64,000 nt of DNA, taken from NCBI RefSeq assembly GCF_011050365.1, contig NZ_DRFV01000002.1, forward strand, positions 62,001-126,000. Reading direction: 5' to 3'. The stretch is from Pseudohongiella sp. (GTDB taxonomy: Bacteria > Pseudomonadota > Gammaproteobacteria > Pseudomonadales > Pseudohongiellaceae). The position numbers were made by a program, and so were the translations under genes. The notes beneath the pieces were generated by a model, which was not told where the DNA came from, did not search any database, and saw only the letters and a program-made list of their open reading frames with translations. Shown one piece after another: positions 1 through 9,490 of this stretch (its first letter is position 1; each line of letters starts with the position of its first letter).

Positions 1-3000
1 CAAAACTGCTCGACAAATGGAAATCACGCTGGACTGGTGCCCAATGGAATGCTGTGCTCGGGCTGGTCGACCAGACGCCTCTGGTGCATTCCCTGCACAC
101 GGATCTGGGACTGGCGCACCAACAGTTGCACGAACAGCAGCAAACACTGACACTGACGCAACAGCAACTGACAGAGCAACAACTGCAACTGACCGGCCTG
201 CGGAGCAGCCACGAAGAACTGAAAGCCTCCCACCAGGAAGTGCTGGAAGAATACCGACACCTGCAGGCGGCCCATATTGAACTCAACCTGGCACACCAGG
301 CCTTGGACCAGGGCGTGCGGGAGATTCTGTCCTCCTTCTCCTGGCGTGTCACTGCGCCCTATCGCTGGACCCGCCGGCGGCTGACCGACGCGCTGTCCGG
401 GGCACTGCATCGACACCGGCGTCAGCAGACCAGGACATCACCGCCCGAAACGACGGCCGACAACCCGCTGCTTTGCGGTATCGTCAGCCCGGCCAGCGAC
501 AACCTGGCCTTCAGCACGACCCTGACCATGCAGGCCTGGGCCTGGTCACCCGCACCGCTGCAGACAATAGAGATACTGATAGATGGCAGACTGCATGACA
601 GGGTCGAGCCGCTGCCACAGCACCAACACCCGGAGGACGCCCAACGCATTGGTTTTGCCCGTGCCATCGACACCAGCGACCTGAGCCCGGGCGAACACGT
701 CATTGCCCTGATTTGCACCGACAGCGATGGTCATCGCGCCGAGTGCCAGCGCCGCTTTGTCAGTCAACAGGCACAGACCCTGTATTCACGCTGGCGCCAG
801 CAGCAGATCACGCTTCCCACAATCACCACACAACCCAAAACCGATTTTCACGTGCTGCTGCGGGCGCCCTCTGATATCAGCGCAGATCCGCAAGCAAGCG
901 ACGCCCTGCTGGCCACGCTGGACAGCCTGGGCGAGCAGAATCTGGCAACACTGCCGCAGGTGCACTGGCGCTGTAGTGTCATCAGCGACGCAGCAGATCA
1001 CACGGCGCTGCAGAATCTGCTGGCAAACCACCACACGCGGAAGCGGGTACGACTGCTTACGGACCAGGCCGGTTTTACCCCGGACCCGGACAGCGTAGTG
1101 TCCTTGCTGCAGGCGGGCGATGCACTGCATCCCGATTGCCTGGCCAATGTCGCCGCCGCCTGGCAAGCGTCCACGCAATTGCTATACACCGACCATGATC
1201 ACCGGGACGCCGCTGGCCGGTTCCGCAATCCCTGGTTTACCTTTGCCTGGTCGCCCGCGCTATTGCTCAGCCAAAACTATATTGGTGGCGTCTATTTTGT
1301 CAGAGCCGACCTCGTGCCAGCGATAAGCCTGAACACTCCCGCCTGGCGCTATGACTGCCTGCTGCGATTGCAGGGACAACTTGATCCTGCCAGAGTGACA
1401 CGTATCCCACGCGTGTTATGGAGCGAACCCGGGCACGACGAAAACAGCAATGTTATTGCGCAGGCGGAACTCGATGTACTTCGCGCGCACATGAGCTTGC
1501 ATGACAATCAGGTCAACGTTCCCTGGCCGCAGGCTATCGACATCCGCCATACCGTCCATCCGATGCCAACGCCGGCACCCCGGGTGTCCATCGTCATCCC
1601 GACCACCGGCAATATGCGGTTCCTCAAGCCCTGTCTGGATACACTGGCCACCACTGATTACCCGGACATGGAAATCATCATCCTGGACAACAGTCGCGGC
1701 AAACACCCGAAGGGTATCGACTATGCCCGCCAGGCGGGTGCCGTCGTTGTCGATTGTGACGAAGCCTTCAACTGGTCCCGTCTCAATAACAAGGGTGTGG
1801 ATCATAGTTCGGGTGATATCCTGCTGTTCCTGAACGATGATATCGAAATAGTACAGAACGACTGGCTGCAGGAGCTGGTGCGACAGGTGTTGCAGGAAGG
1901 CGTCGCCACGGTTGGATGTTTGTTGCTCTATCCCAACGGCGCCATTCAGCACGGCGGCGTATTTCTGGTTGACCACGGTGGCGGTGCGCGCCACCTGTTC
2001 CACAAACAGTTGCCCGGTGCCGGCATTTATCAGCGACTGGACAAGAGTGTACGTGAAGTATCGGCCAGTACCGGCGCCTGCCTGATGATTCGTCGGGACC
2101 GGTTCGAACAACTGGGACGCTTCGACGAAGAATTGTCGATTGTCGGCAATGACATCGATCTGTGTCTGCGCGGGCTGGAAGCGGGCTTGCGCAATATCTG
2201 GACCCCTCACAGCGTACTGATTCACCACGAAAGTGTCAGCCGGCAGAGCAAACCCATCGGCAAAGACGAAAAAACCATGTGGCGGCGCTGGGGGCATCGC
2301 TTCCGGATGGGCGACCCCTACTACAACCCCTCGCTCAGCCTGTTGCGCGAAGACTGCGCACTGGCTACTCAGACTCCGCCTGCGGGCGTGCACGCAACCA
2401 CCACCACCCGCAGCAGCGGCGAGCATGGCGTCAACCTGATTGCCTATATCCGCGCCAGCATGGGTGTGGGTGAGGCCGCACGTGGCAATGCCGCCGCTCT
2501 GCAGGCGTCAGGCCGACCATTTGGCATTATCAACTATGAACGCGGCAACCCATCACGCATGGACAATCTGCGCTGGCAGCACAAGGAAATTGCCAAACCA
2601 CAATTCAATATCAACCTGCTGCACATCAATGCTGACCATATCCCCGTGGTCATGAAAGATCTGGGCCGGGCCTGGTTCAAGGATCGCTATAACATCGGCT
2701 TCTGGGCTTGGGAAATGCCGGAGTTCCCGGATCAGTGGCTGGCCAGTTTCGATTTGCTCGACGAAATATGGGTGCCATCAACCTATGTTAATCAGGCTGT
2801 GGCCGCCAAATCGCCGGTGCCGGTTATCACCATCCCCCATGTCATCGACATGGATATGGACGCTGCGCAACGTTATCCGCGTGAACACTTTGGCATCGAC
2901 CCGCAGGCCTTTGTGTTTATCAGCATGTTCGACACTCACAGCATTGCCCAGCGCAAGAACCCATTCGGCTCCATCCGCGCCTTCCAGCAGGCGTTTGCCG

Positions 3001-3554
3001 CGGACGATCGGGCGGTACAGCTGGTCATCAAGGTCAACAACGCCGATGCCGCCAGCACCGCAGTGCTGCGCGACTGCATTGGTGATTATCAAAACATTCT
3101 GGTACTTGACCAGCACTTTGACCGCAGCCAGATAGACTCACTGATAAACTGTATCGACTGCTATGTCTCCCTGCATCATGCCGAAGGTTTTGGCCTGGGC
3201 CCGGCCGAAGCCATGGCGCTGGGCAAGGTGGCGCTGCTGACTGACTGGTCGGGCAACACCGAATACATGACCACCGACAACTGTGTCCCCATCAGGTACA
3301 CCCTGAAGACACTCGGTAAAGACTATGGTCCCTATGAAGCGCATCAACACTGGGCGGTGGCCGACATCGAACATGCGGCACAGGAAATGCGGGACCTGGC
3401 CGGCAACCCGACCCGGGTCGCCGCTCTTGGTGAGCGCGCCAGCACAACAATCGCAGAGACCCTGTCAGCGCAGGCCATTGGCGAGCGCATGCGAATGCGC
3501 CTGCAGAGTATCGAACGCATAGCATCGACACGAAGCAAAAGGAATCAGGTATGA
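1..3554 (+). CDS. Multidomain surface-polysaccharide glycosyltransferase (5' partial)
   Basis: The reading frame is open to the left edge from base 3, so the gene begins upstream; the GTG at 54 is probably internal. Order seen: a Gln-rich coiled coil (about the first 110 residues), a link with SFSWRVTAPYRW as often found before such glycosyltransferases, an Ig-like segment, a weak GT2-like segment (LLYTDHDHRD, LLLSQNYIGGVYF), a clear GT2 domain (VSIVIPTTGN, then FLNDDIEI as the DxD-type site), and a C-terminal GT4/GT-B domain (GVGEAARGNAAAL, then HHAEGFGLGPAEAMALGK). Families of this build extend O-antigen or capsule chains at the cytoplasmic membrane. Its stop overlaps the next gene by 4 bp (ATGA), so the two are translationally coupled. 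Acceptor and donor sugars cannot be read from sequence. Confidence 0.9.
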   Translation, partial: KLLDKWKSRWTGAQWNAVLGLVDQTPLVHSLHTDLGLAHQQLHEQQQTLTLTQQQLTEQQLQLTGLRSSHEELKASHQEVLEEYRHLQAAHIELNLAHQALDQGVREILSSFSWRVTAPYRWTRRRLTDALSGALHRHRRQQTRTSPPETTADNPLLCGIVSPASDNLAFSTTLTMQAWAWSPAPLQTIEILIDGRLHDRVEPLPQHQHPEDAQRIGFARAIDTSDLSPGEHVIALICTDSDGHRAECQRRFVSQQAQTLYSRWRQQQITLPTITTQPKTDFHVLLRAPSDISADPQASDALLATLDSLGEQNLATLPQVHWRCSVISDAADHTALQNLLANHHTRKRVRLLTDQAGFTPDPDSVVSLLQAGDALHPDCLANVAAAWQASTQLLYTDHDHRDAAGRFRNPWFTFAWSPALLLSQNYIGGVYFVRADLVPAISLNTPAWRYDCLLRLQGQLDPARVTRIPRVLWSEPGHDENSNVIAQAELDVLRAHMSLHDNQVNVPWPQAIDIRHTVHPMPTPAPRVSIVIPTTGNMRFLKPCLDTLATTDYPDMEIIILDNSRGKHPKGIDYARQAGAVVVDCDEAFNWSRLNNKGVDHSSGDILLFLNDDIEIVQNDWLQELVRQVLQEGVATVGCLLLYPNGAIQHGGVFLVDHGGGARHLFHKQLPGAGIYQRLDKSVREVSASTGACLMIRRDRFEQLGRFDEELSIVGNDIDLCLRGLEAGLRNIWTPHSVLIHHESVSRQSKPIGKDEKTMWRRWGHRFRMGDPYYNPSLSLLREDCALATQTPPAGVHATTTTRSSGEHGVNLIAYIRASMGVGEAARGNAAALQASGRPFGIINYERGNPSRMDNLRWQHKEIAKPQFNINLLHINADHIPVVMKDLGRAWFKDRYNIGFWAWEMPEFPDQWLASFDLLDEIWVPSTYVNQAVAAKSPVPVITIPHVIDMDMDAAQRYPREHFGIDPQAFVFISMFDTHSIAQRKNPFGSIRAFQQAFAADDRAVQLVIKVNNADAASTAVLRDCIGDYQNILVLDQHFDRSQIDSLINCIDCYVSLHHAEGFGLGPAEAMALGKVALLTDWSGNTEYMTTDNCVPIRYTLKTLGKDYGPYEAHQHWAVADIEHAAQEMRDLAGNPTRVAALGERASTTIAETLSAQAIGERMRMRLQSIERIASTRSKRNQV

Positions 3555-4402
3555 GTGCAGCACAACACAAGGCAGGTTTTTTATCGCCGGAGCAGATTGA
3601 TCAGTTTCACCGGGACGGCTATATCATTGCCGATTTTGGTTTCTCAGACGAAGATATTGAGTCGCTGAAAGCGGCATTGCATCCGTGTTACAACCCGGAG
3701 CACCTGCAAGCACCCAGCTTTGGCGCCCGCATTCAGGATGCCTGGAAGTTCATACGTGAAGCACACACTGTGGCTACCAACGCCAATGTATTGTCGGCAC
3801 TGGAACAGCTTTACGGGCGACGGCCGCTGCCGTTTCAGACCCTGAATTTTCCGGTGGGCACCCAGCAACGCACGCACTCGGACACCATCCATTTCAACAG
3901 CCAGCCCGCCGGCCTGATGGCCGGAGTCTGGGTGGCGCTGGAAGATATTGACGACAACAATGGCCCGCTGGAGTATTACCCGGGCTCGCATCTGTTGCCC
4001 GAAATTACCATGCAGGATGCCGGGCTGGAGGCGGGTTATCAGAACTACGGCGACTACGAAGACTTTATCGCGCAGCACGTCAGCAAATCCGGCATTGCGC
4101 CGACGTTCGGGCTGATGCCCAAAGGCCATGCCCTGATCTGGCATGCCAATTTATTGCACGGCGGATCACAGCAGAAAGATCCGCGACGCACCCGCCATTC
4201 CCAGGTGACGCACTACTTCTTTGAAGGTTGTCAGTATTACACACCCATGCACAGTACGCCGGACAAGCTGGCATACCGCAAGCCGGAGTGGATCAAACCC
4301 GGCGAATGGCAACCCAGCAAACAACCCAGTCCAGAGACCATGGCAACCATGTCGCCGCTGGCAAGAAAAATTGCCGCGCTACGTAACCGGCTCGGGTTCT
4401 GA
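3551..4402 (+). CDS. Phytanoyl-CoA dioxygenase (PhyH) family protein
   Basis: A 283-residue protein of the non-haem Fe(II)/2-oxoglutarate oxygenase fold. The iron facial triad is visible: H109-S-D111 (in RTHSDTIHFN) and distal H203 (HANLLHGG). PEYYPGSH-like residues (LEYYPGSHLLPE) lie between them, as in PhyH proteins. Members hydroxylate varied small molecules and lipids; many sit in polysaccharide or secondary-metabolite clusters. The ATG lies inside the stop of the large glycosyltransferase (ATGA), which implies a linked role, for example oxidative tailoring of the glycan or its lipid carrier. That role is inference. The gene converges on a GT2 gene starting 21 bp downstream. Confidence 0.88.
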   Translation: MSAAQHKAGFLSPEQIDQFHRDGYIIADFGFSDEDIESLKAALHPCYNPEHLQAPSFGARIQDAWKFIREAHTVATNANVLSALEQLYGRRPLPFQTLNFPVGTQQRTHSDTIHFNSQPAGLMAGVWVALEDIDDNNGPLEYYPGSHLLPEITMQDAGLEAGYQNYGDYEDFIAQHVSKSGIAPTFGLMPKGHALIWHANLLHGGSQQKDPRRTRHSQVTHYFFEGCQYYTPMHSTPDKLAYRKPEWIKPGEWQPSKQPSPETMATMSPLARKIAALRNRLGF

Positions 4403-4423
4403 CACGCCAGCCCTTGCCGCCGA

Positions 4424-5386
4424 TCAAAATAAACGCAGAGCTCTGAACAGCAGACGCTGCCGCCATAGGCCGGCACGCGGCAGCGCGATGATGCGACGAC
4501 AGACGAATCGCTGTGCTGCCGTAATCTCGCTACCGTGCCGCTGCATAAAGGCAGCTGTCTGTGCAGCCATGTCTTCGAAGGCTTGCTGTTTGCCGGGCGA
4601 CTGACGCGTTTTCAACAGCTCACGCAGGAAAACGCCGGACGCTGCCGAACTTGTATGCGACCTGGCACCAATGGTATTGCTGTCATGCTGCCGATAGTCC
4701 ACCATTGGCGCGTCCAGATACACACGGCGCCCGAAGGCGCTGGCCACCAGGGACAACCACCAGTCATGCATGACCGCCCCGGCCGGCACCGGTAACGCCT
4801 TGCGTATCAGCGCCAGGTTCATCACCGCGGTGCAACCGGTCAGGGTATTACTCAGCAGTTGTGCGGACAGTGACGAGCGCGTTGGTCGCAGGCCCTGGTA
4901 GGACATGAATGATTCGGCCATGGTTTTGCCCAGCGCGTCCACCACACGCAGATCACTGTGCACCAGAACCGGCGTTGCGGTGTCGCCGTTCTCGACTGCC
5001 AGCAAGGCAGCCAGACCACGCTGCAGTTTATCTGCGTGCCAGATATCATCCTGGTCAGCCAATGCGATATAGGGCTGACTGCCGGGTATCGATACGGCCT
5101 CGCTCTCAGCCACTCGCATCAATGCCGAGAAATTACCGGCAGCACCCAGATTTCCCGCCTCATCTTCAAGCAGTCGAATGCAATCGGGGTACCGCGCCGC
5201 GTAGTCCCGCAATAACGCAAGCGAGTTATCCGTGGAAGCATCGTCGCGGCACAGCAGCAATACCCTGATGTTATCGCCAGCCGCCGGTTGCCATTGCTGC
5301 GCCAGTATCGAATCAAGCTGTTCAGAAAGATACCTGGCGCCATTATACACAGGCAGCAGGACCAGAATTGTACATGGCGGCGTCAT
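4424..5386 (-). CDS. GT2 family glycosyltransferase
   Basis: A 320-residue GT-A fold enzyme. The N-terminus reads ILVLLPVYNGARYLSEQLDS with the nucleotide-binding CRDDASTDNS, followed by IALADQDDIWHADKL, which carries the DxD-like metal site. The ADQDDIW pattern is common among rhamnosyl- and other deoxyhexose transferases of O-antigen clusters. Its start overlaps the end of the upstream GT2 gene by 4 bp, so both are likely one operon. It converges on the PhyH gene. The specific sugar is not decidable. Confidence 0.88.
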   Translation of the reverse strand: MTPPCTILVLLPVYNGARYLSEQLDSILAQQWQPAAGDNIRVLLLCRDDASTDNSLALLRDYAARYPDCIRLLEDEAGNLGAAGNFSALMRVAESEAVSIPGSQPYIALADQDDIWHADKLQRGLAALLAVENGDTATPVLVHSDLRVVDALGKTMAESFMSYQGLRPTRSSLSAQLLSNTLTGCTAVMNLALIRKALPVPAGAVMHDWWLSLVASAFGRRVYLDAPMVDYRQHDSNTIGARSHTSSAASGVFLRELLKTRQSPGKQQAFEDMAAQTAAFMQRHGSEITAAQRFVCRRIIALPRAGLWRQRLLFRALRLF

Positions 5387-6303
5387 TCCAGCTCCCTGGC
5401 ATCATGCATACCGCGTCGTATCTGCAGCCAGTACTCGCGCCGCTGCGGCGACGCCAACAACAGCCACAAGGATTTCAGCAGGAAACGCACACAGTCGCGC
5501 AGTTTCCAGCTCAGCGGCGCATAAGCCTGGCGGTACAGATGCAAACGATTACGGGTTGAGTAATAACTGCGCAGGGGGCTGTGCTGGACTATCCAGCCAG
5601 CCTTTACCAACGCACTGGTGCCGGGTTCACCAATCGCATGCAACAGGGTTGCCGCATCGGTACCGAACAGGGCAAAACCCCTGGCGCGGGCGCGGAAACA
5701 CCACTCCAGATCGATGTTGTCGATGAAATAGCTGTCCTTCATGTGTCCGATGCGACGCAGAGCCGTTTGCGAAAACAGACAACCCGAGGAGATCAGAAAG
5801 TCCGCCTGAAACAGATCCCCGGTACCGGCGACGGCCTGGTCGGAGCGGCGCCACCAGCGGAACAACCTGAAAGGAGTGCGACGCTGACTGACCGGATCCT
5901 GCAGCCGTGGCCCCACGGCCGCCACCGGCACGCTGCTGACCGCCTCAGCCTGACGCCAGGCCGCCAGCATGCCGGCACAAAAACCATCGGTCAGCGCACT
6001 GTCCTGATCAAACAGGAAAACCAGCTCATAGTTACTGTCATGCGCCTGTTGCAGCCCGGCATTCATCGCCGTGGCCAGCCCCTTGTTGTCAGGCCAGCGC
6101 AGCAACGTAACAGCAGTCAGTGATGACACCAGGGATTCGAGCTGGTTGGCGTTAGCGGAACCATTGTCGACCACAATAACATCGCAGGACTGTGCCGTCA
6201 GTTGCGCCAGTAACGACAGCAGCACATCAAGGTCAGGCTGCCAGGTCACCACCACGGCACAGAGCTCTCGGCGGGCACTGTAATCTGTCATTGCTGATTC
6301 CAT
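5383..6303 (-). CDS. GT2 rhamnosyltransferase-like protein
   Basis: A 306-residue GT2 protein resembling the RfbF/WbbL type of dTDP-rhamnose transferase: AVVVTWQPDLDVLLSLL, then VVDNGSANANQ, LRWPDNKGLATAMNAGLQQA, and FLFDQDSAL as the DxD-like motif. A middle segment (SYFIDNIDLEWCFRARARGF) matches the acceptor-side motif of the same group. It is the first gene of the two-gene unit with the next GT2 (ATGA overlap). ATG at 6303 is used; another ATG four codons later is possible. It presumably acts in assembly of the same surface glycan as the genes at 1-4402. Confidence 0.88.
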   Translation of the reverse strand: MESAMTDYSARRELCAVVVTWQPDLDVLLSLLAQLTAQSCDVIVVDNGSANANQLESLVSSLTAVTLLRWPDNKGLATAMNAGLQQAHDSNYELVFLFDQDSALTDGFCAGMLAAWRQAEAVSSVPVAAVGPRLQDPVSQRRTPFRLFRWWRRSDQAVAGTGDLFQADFLISSGCLFSQTALRRIGHMKDSYFIDNIDLEWCFRARARGFALFGTDAATLLHAIGEPGTSALVKAGWIVQHSPLRSYYSTRNRLHLYRQAYAPLSWKLRDCVRFLLKSLWLLLASPQRREYWLQIRRGMHDARELE

Positions 6304-6350
6304 GCATGACTCCGGATGCCGGCTGTCAGACCATTGTTGCGCCGACGGGA

Positions 6351-6881
6351 TCAGGCCGGTGCGTCAACGACCGTTTGCGCGGGCACATCAGGTGGCACCG
6401 GCAGGCTGGCCGCGCCGCCGCGTTGCAGACGCACCAGATAATACAGGATGGAGGCGACACCGACCATCAGGCCGGCCACCACACCGGCATCCACCAGCCC
6501 ACGCCAGGGTTGCGGCAGCATGCGCACCAGGAAAACAAAAAACAGGATCATGGATGTCAGAGCCACAGACAGCAGTCTGCGCCGTGTGGTGGCATGTATG
6601 TAACCCATACAGTACAGCGGCGCCAGCAGCACATGCAGAGGACGCGGGTGCCGCGCCAGATATTCGGCACGCACCACAACACGCGGCGCGAATGCCAGAT
6701 GGAAGCCTTTATAGCCCTCAGCCCATACCATGTACAGCAACCAGCCCAACGCCAGCCCCCAGTGCCAGACAGTCAGCGGATAGTCCCCCACTGCCAGCGC
6801 AACACCGCCCAGGCGCACAATCGCGAATGTCAGCAACAGCACAATACCGCCGACACCCCAGATAAATCCGAATGTTCTCAC
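6351..6881 (-). CDS. Four-helix inner-membrane protein, unknown function
   Basis: The frame can be read further upstream, but that part overlaps the preceding gene and is Cys/Arg-rich shadow sequence. I chose the GTG at 6881, preceded by GAGAG at 10 bp, giving 176 residues. Four hydrophobic segments are seen (FGFIWGVGGIVLLLTFAIV; WGLALGWLLYMVW; SVALTSMILFFVFLV; VVAGLMVGVASILYYLV), with a basic loop RHPRPLHVLLAPLYCMGY between the second and third. A TATAAT box sits just upstream on the same strand (6947-6952), without a convincing -35. I do not recognise the family. TTG a few codons upstream is an alternative start. Confidence 0.6.
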   Translation of the reverse strand: MRTFGFIWGVGGIVLLLTFAIVRLGGVALAVGDYPLTVWHWGLALGWLLYMVWAEGYKGFHLAFAPRVVVRAEYLARHPRPLHVLLAPLYCMGYIHATTRRRLLSVALTSMILFFVFLVRMLPQPWRGLVDAGVVAGLMVGVASILYYLVRLQRGGAASLPVPPDVPAQTVVDAPA

Positions 6882-6960
6882 AGACAATAAGCTCTCAGAA
6901 AAGCAGTAAGGCTCCCCAATCGGAGCATTTGCGTGAATCCAGCGAGCATTATAGCCGCTT

Positions 6961-9102
6961 TCACCCCTGCGACGCATCCGGCGCGGTGCCATAGTCAGCC
7001 TGACGCCGCATAATTTCTTCCTGGCTGCGCAACAGCTCCAGCAACAACACCCGGATGCTGTCCAGATCGTGCTGCTGCCGCAACAGTTTGCGCAGTCGTC
7101 TGTTGCCCGCCAGACACAATTGCCAGGGGTCTTTGGTCTGGCCCGCCGGGCGCTCACTGACAACGGTGGCATGGTCATTGGCAACAGTCCGGCCCTGCGC
7201 GGTACCGAACCGGCTGCTCCCGCGCCAGCGCTCCAGGCAACCATAGAGGGTATTGATCATGCGGCGGGCATTGCCCGGCGCCTGCCAGGCTGCGGCCTGA
7301 TCCAGCATCCGGCAAAGACTGCGATGAGCGCGGGGTAATGCCTTGCCAATGTCGGCCGCTGCAGCAAAGGCCGGACAGGCCAGCATAACCTCGTATACCT
7401 CGATCAGCACCAATACCAGTGACTCGATACGCTGCACGTTCAGAATATGCGCACCTTTCAACAACAGCCGCAGGTCGCGCAACACCTCCTGCGGCGGGAA
7501 CCCGGCTCGACACTCGCCCCCGTCCATGGCAGGCAGGCAATGCAATTCTGTGGCCAGCACCTGCGGCACAGAAGCGCCGGCAAAGTCCTGCTGTGCCGCA
7601 TCCAGGTCCAGAGTCAGCCGCTGCCAGTGGCGTTGTGCCCGCAGATTAAGTCGCGCCGCCAGCAGCAGGGTATCCGGCAGCAGGTCCGTGGCATCCGGGC
7701 CGGATTCGCGGCACCACCGGTGCGTCAACCGGTGCAGCAATTCCAGTAGCCGGTGCTGATCTTCATCCGTCACCACTGAACGCTGCAAACAGTGATCAAC
7801 GCTGGTATGAAGACTGGCAATCAGGGTGTCCCACTCGCTCAGCGCTGGGTGCTGGCAGCAACTGATCTCGTTGTCCACGCCGCCGCCCGGCAACCGAAGA
7901 CACACCAACAGGCGATACAGGCGCAGACTGACCGCCGCCCAGTCCACCGCCGCGTGGGTCCGGTCAGCGATAACGGCCGACACGGCCTGCATCGACGTCG
8001 ATACCACGTCGAATAATGCCGCCCATGGGTTATCCTGCCCCGGCATGCCGACTCTGACACCGGTGCTGTCACTATCCTGCGGCACGCTGCCCGGCACAAC
8101 CACCGGCAACGGGTCCATCGTCAGCACCACGGCATGGCGCAGACACTCGCGGAGCCGTTGCCGAGCAACCTCGCCGGCACCCGAACGCTGCTGCGCCTGC
8201 GCCGCCGACACGATCAGGCCCTGACAATGCCACCTGATAACGTCAGGTGAGCGTCCGGGGTATTGCATGCAATCCAGAGCCAGCACCGCACCTGCCAGCA
8301 ACTGGAGTTGCCACAGCAGCGCAGGCATGGCGTCTCCGGTTGTCACGCGACAACAACCATCAAGACATCTTTCCAGCTCACGCCTGAATAGCACCGGCAT
8401 CCCCGGTCCGGTGTTGTCCGGCGACAGTGCCAGAGACTTTTTCGGGGGCTGGTCCAGAGATTTTGCCAGAACCTGTTCCAGCGCCAGCAACCAGCGCAGC
8501 AGTTCCCGGACCGACCTGTCTGGCGCAAAACCGGAGTGTGTGGTCACGTCACGCAAAAATTGAGTGACACCAGCCAGCGTCCTGCAATCGATGCATGATT
8601 GCTGAAACCACTGCGATTCCGCTTTTTTTTCTCCGGCCCCGGTCGCCAGACTGTCAATACTGGCGCTGACACGGTCAAGCAGCAGTTGCCGCAATAAATC
8701 ATCCGCGGCTTCCGCTTGCCAGGCGTCACGGCAGCGGCCCACACCCGTCAGTATCCGGCGATCACGACTGACACCGGTTGCGGTCTGCAACCGCTGCCAG
8801 TCCTGACACAGATCCAGACATAGCGCGGCATTGCTGCCATCCGTCAGAAAACGACTGGCTGCCGCGAGGCGGTTAAACAGCATGGTCAGGCTGTCTGTTT
8901 TGGCTGCGTTCAGGCTTTTTCCGGCGCTCAGGCTGATTTCGGCGCCCAGGCTGTTTCCCACGCTCAGGCTGTTTCCCGCGCTCAGGCTGCCTCCCGCGCT
9001 CAGGCTGTCCGCGGATGACAGTACCAGTGTCTGGATGTCATTCAGCAACGTGTCCAGACTGAGCTGCAGAGCCCGCTGCGGTGTCAGCTCACGCCGGCTC
9101 AC
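6961..9102 (-). CDS. Large helical protein downstream of PilG/PilH-like receivers; possible degenerate Hpt protein
   Basis: A 713-residue protein of mostly helical composition, with no signal peptide or membrane segment. GTG at 9102 gives a 14-bp overlap with the upstream receiver gene. Near the N-terminus is a hexapeptide repeat of the SLSAGN type (DNA repeat 8906-9013). Around residues 543-570, RLLLKGAHILNV resembles the active helix of Hpt domains (HxLKG.A...), but the phosphoacceptor His position is Leu546. In Pseudomonas the corresponding locus runs pilG-pilH-pilI-pilJ-pilK-chpA, and ChpA has many Hpt domains. A descent from, or functional replacement of, such a protein is inference. The frame is intact over its full length. 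I do not recognise a family with certainty. Confidence 0.7.
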   Translation of the reverse strand: MSRRELTPQRALQLSLDTLLNDIQTLVLSSADSLSAGGSLSAGNSLSVGNSLGAEISLSAGKSLNAAKTDSLTMLFNRLAAASRFLTDGSNAALCLDLCQDWQRLQTATGVSRDRRILTGVGRCRDAWQAEAADDLLRQLLLDRVSASIDSLATGAGEKKAESQWFQQSCIDCRTLAGVTQFLRDVTTHSGFAPDRSVRELLRWLLALEQVLAKSLDQPPKKSLALSPDNTGPGMPVLFRRELERCLDGCCRVTTGDAMPALLWQLQLLAGAVLALDCMQYPGRSPDVIRWHCQGLIVSAAQAQQRSGAGEVARQRLRECLRHAVVLTMDPLPVVVPGSVPQDSDSTGVRVGMPGQDNPWAALFDVVSTSMQAVSAVIADRTHAAVDWAAVSLRLYRLLVCLRLPGGGVDNEISCCQHPALSEWDTLIASLHTSVDHCLQRSVVTDEDQHRLLELLHRLTHRWCRESGPDATDLLPDTLLLAARLNLRAQRHWQRLTLDLDAAQQDFAGASVPQVLATELHCLPAMDGGECRAGFPPQEVLRDLRLLLKGAHILNVQRIESLVLVLIEVYEVMLACPAFAAAADIGKALPRAHRSLCRMLDQAAAWQAPGNARRMINTLYGCLERWRGSSRFGTAQGRTVANDHATVVSERPAGQTKDPWQLCLAGNRRLRKLLRQQHDLDSIRVLLLELLRSQEEIMRRQADYGTAPDASQG
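8906..9013. repeat. 18-bp tandem repeat, 6 copies
   Basis: Six units related to GCGCTCAGGCTGTTTCCC run head to tail inside the 5' part of the 713-residue gene. On the minus strand they encode SLSAGN-like hexapeptides. The unit is a multiple of three, so changes in copy number would keep the frame. Confidence 0.9.
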
Positions 9103-9490
9103 GACGAGACGCTCCCTGACTGTCAGCCACGATGTCCTGCAAACGGGCACATAACTGATCAATACCACCTGCTCGCGACGCCAGATGCAGGATGCCACGG
9201 GAGCGGGCCCACAGGCGGTCGGCCACATCATTGCGCTCACTGAGCAACACCACAATGCCGTAACCCCGGGACTGCAGCCAGGCGGCGACACTGAAGCCAT
9301 TGCCATGTTCACGGACCAGTTCGACGATGCTCAGCTCTGGCCGCCAGGCCGCCCCATCCTCTCGCCGAAGCTGGCGCACACCGGCCAGGTCGGCTGCCTG
9401 CCGTGTGCGAAACCCGTGTTTCTGCAGAGCATCGCACAAAACCTGTCGCGCGCGGGTGTCTTCATCCACGACCAGCACTGTTGTGGTCAC
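9089..9490 (-). CDS. PilH-like receiver domain protein lacking the phosphoacceptor Asp
   Basis: A 133-residue stand-alone receiver. VLVVDEDTRARQVL keeps the acidic pocket (D9, E10, D11), and ALQKHGF recalls PilH. The segment PELSIVELVREHGNG aligns with the phospho-Asp strand, but the site is Glu57 and the usual following Pro is absent. The region of the conserved Lys reads LHLASRA, so that Lys is lost. A Glu here could imitate a constantly phosphorylated state, which is inference. ATGA overlap with the upstream receiver and a 14-bp overlap with the downstream gene place all three in one operon. The pair sits divergent from gshB, as pilG/pilH do in Pseudomonas aeruginosa. Confidence 0.8.
   Translation of the reverse strand: MTTTVLVVDEDTRARQVLCDALQKHGFRTRQAADLAGVRQLRREDGAAWRPELSIVELVREHGNGFSVAAWLQSRGYGIVVLLSERNDVADRLWARSRGILHLASRAGGIDQLCARLQDIVADSQGASRREPA

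Noticed and set aside
1416-2426. 336-codon ORF on the minus strand inside the glycosyltransferase
   Set aside because: It lies antisense to clear GT2 motifs and its product has no coherent domain.
6882-7244. N-terminal extension of the four-helix membrane protein
   Set aside because: It overlaps the 713-residue gene and reads as Cys/Arg-rich shadow sequence before the GTG at 6881.
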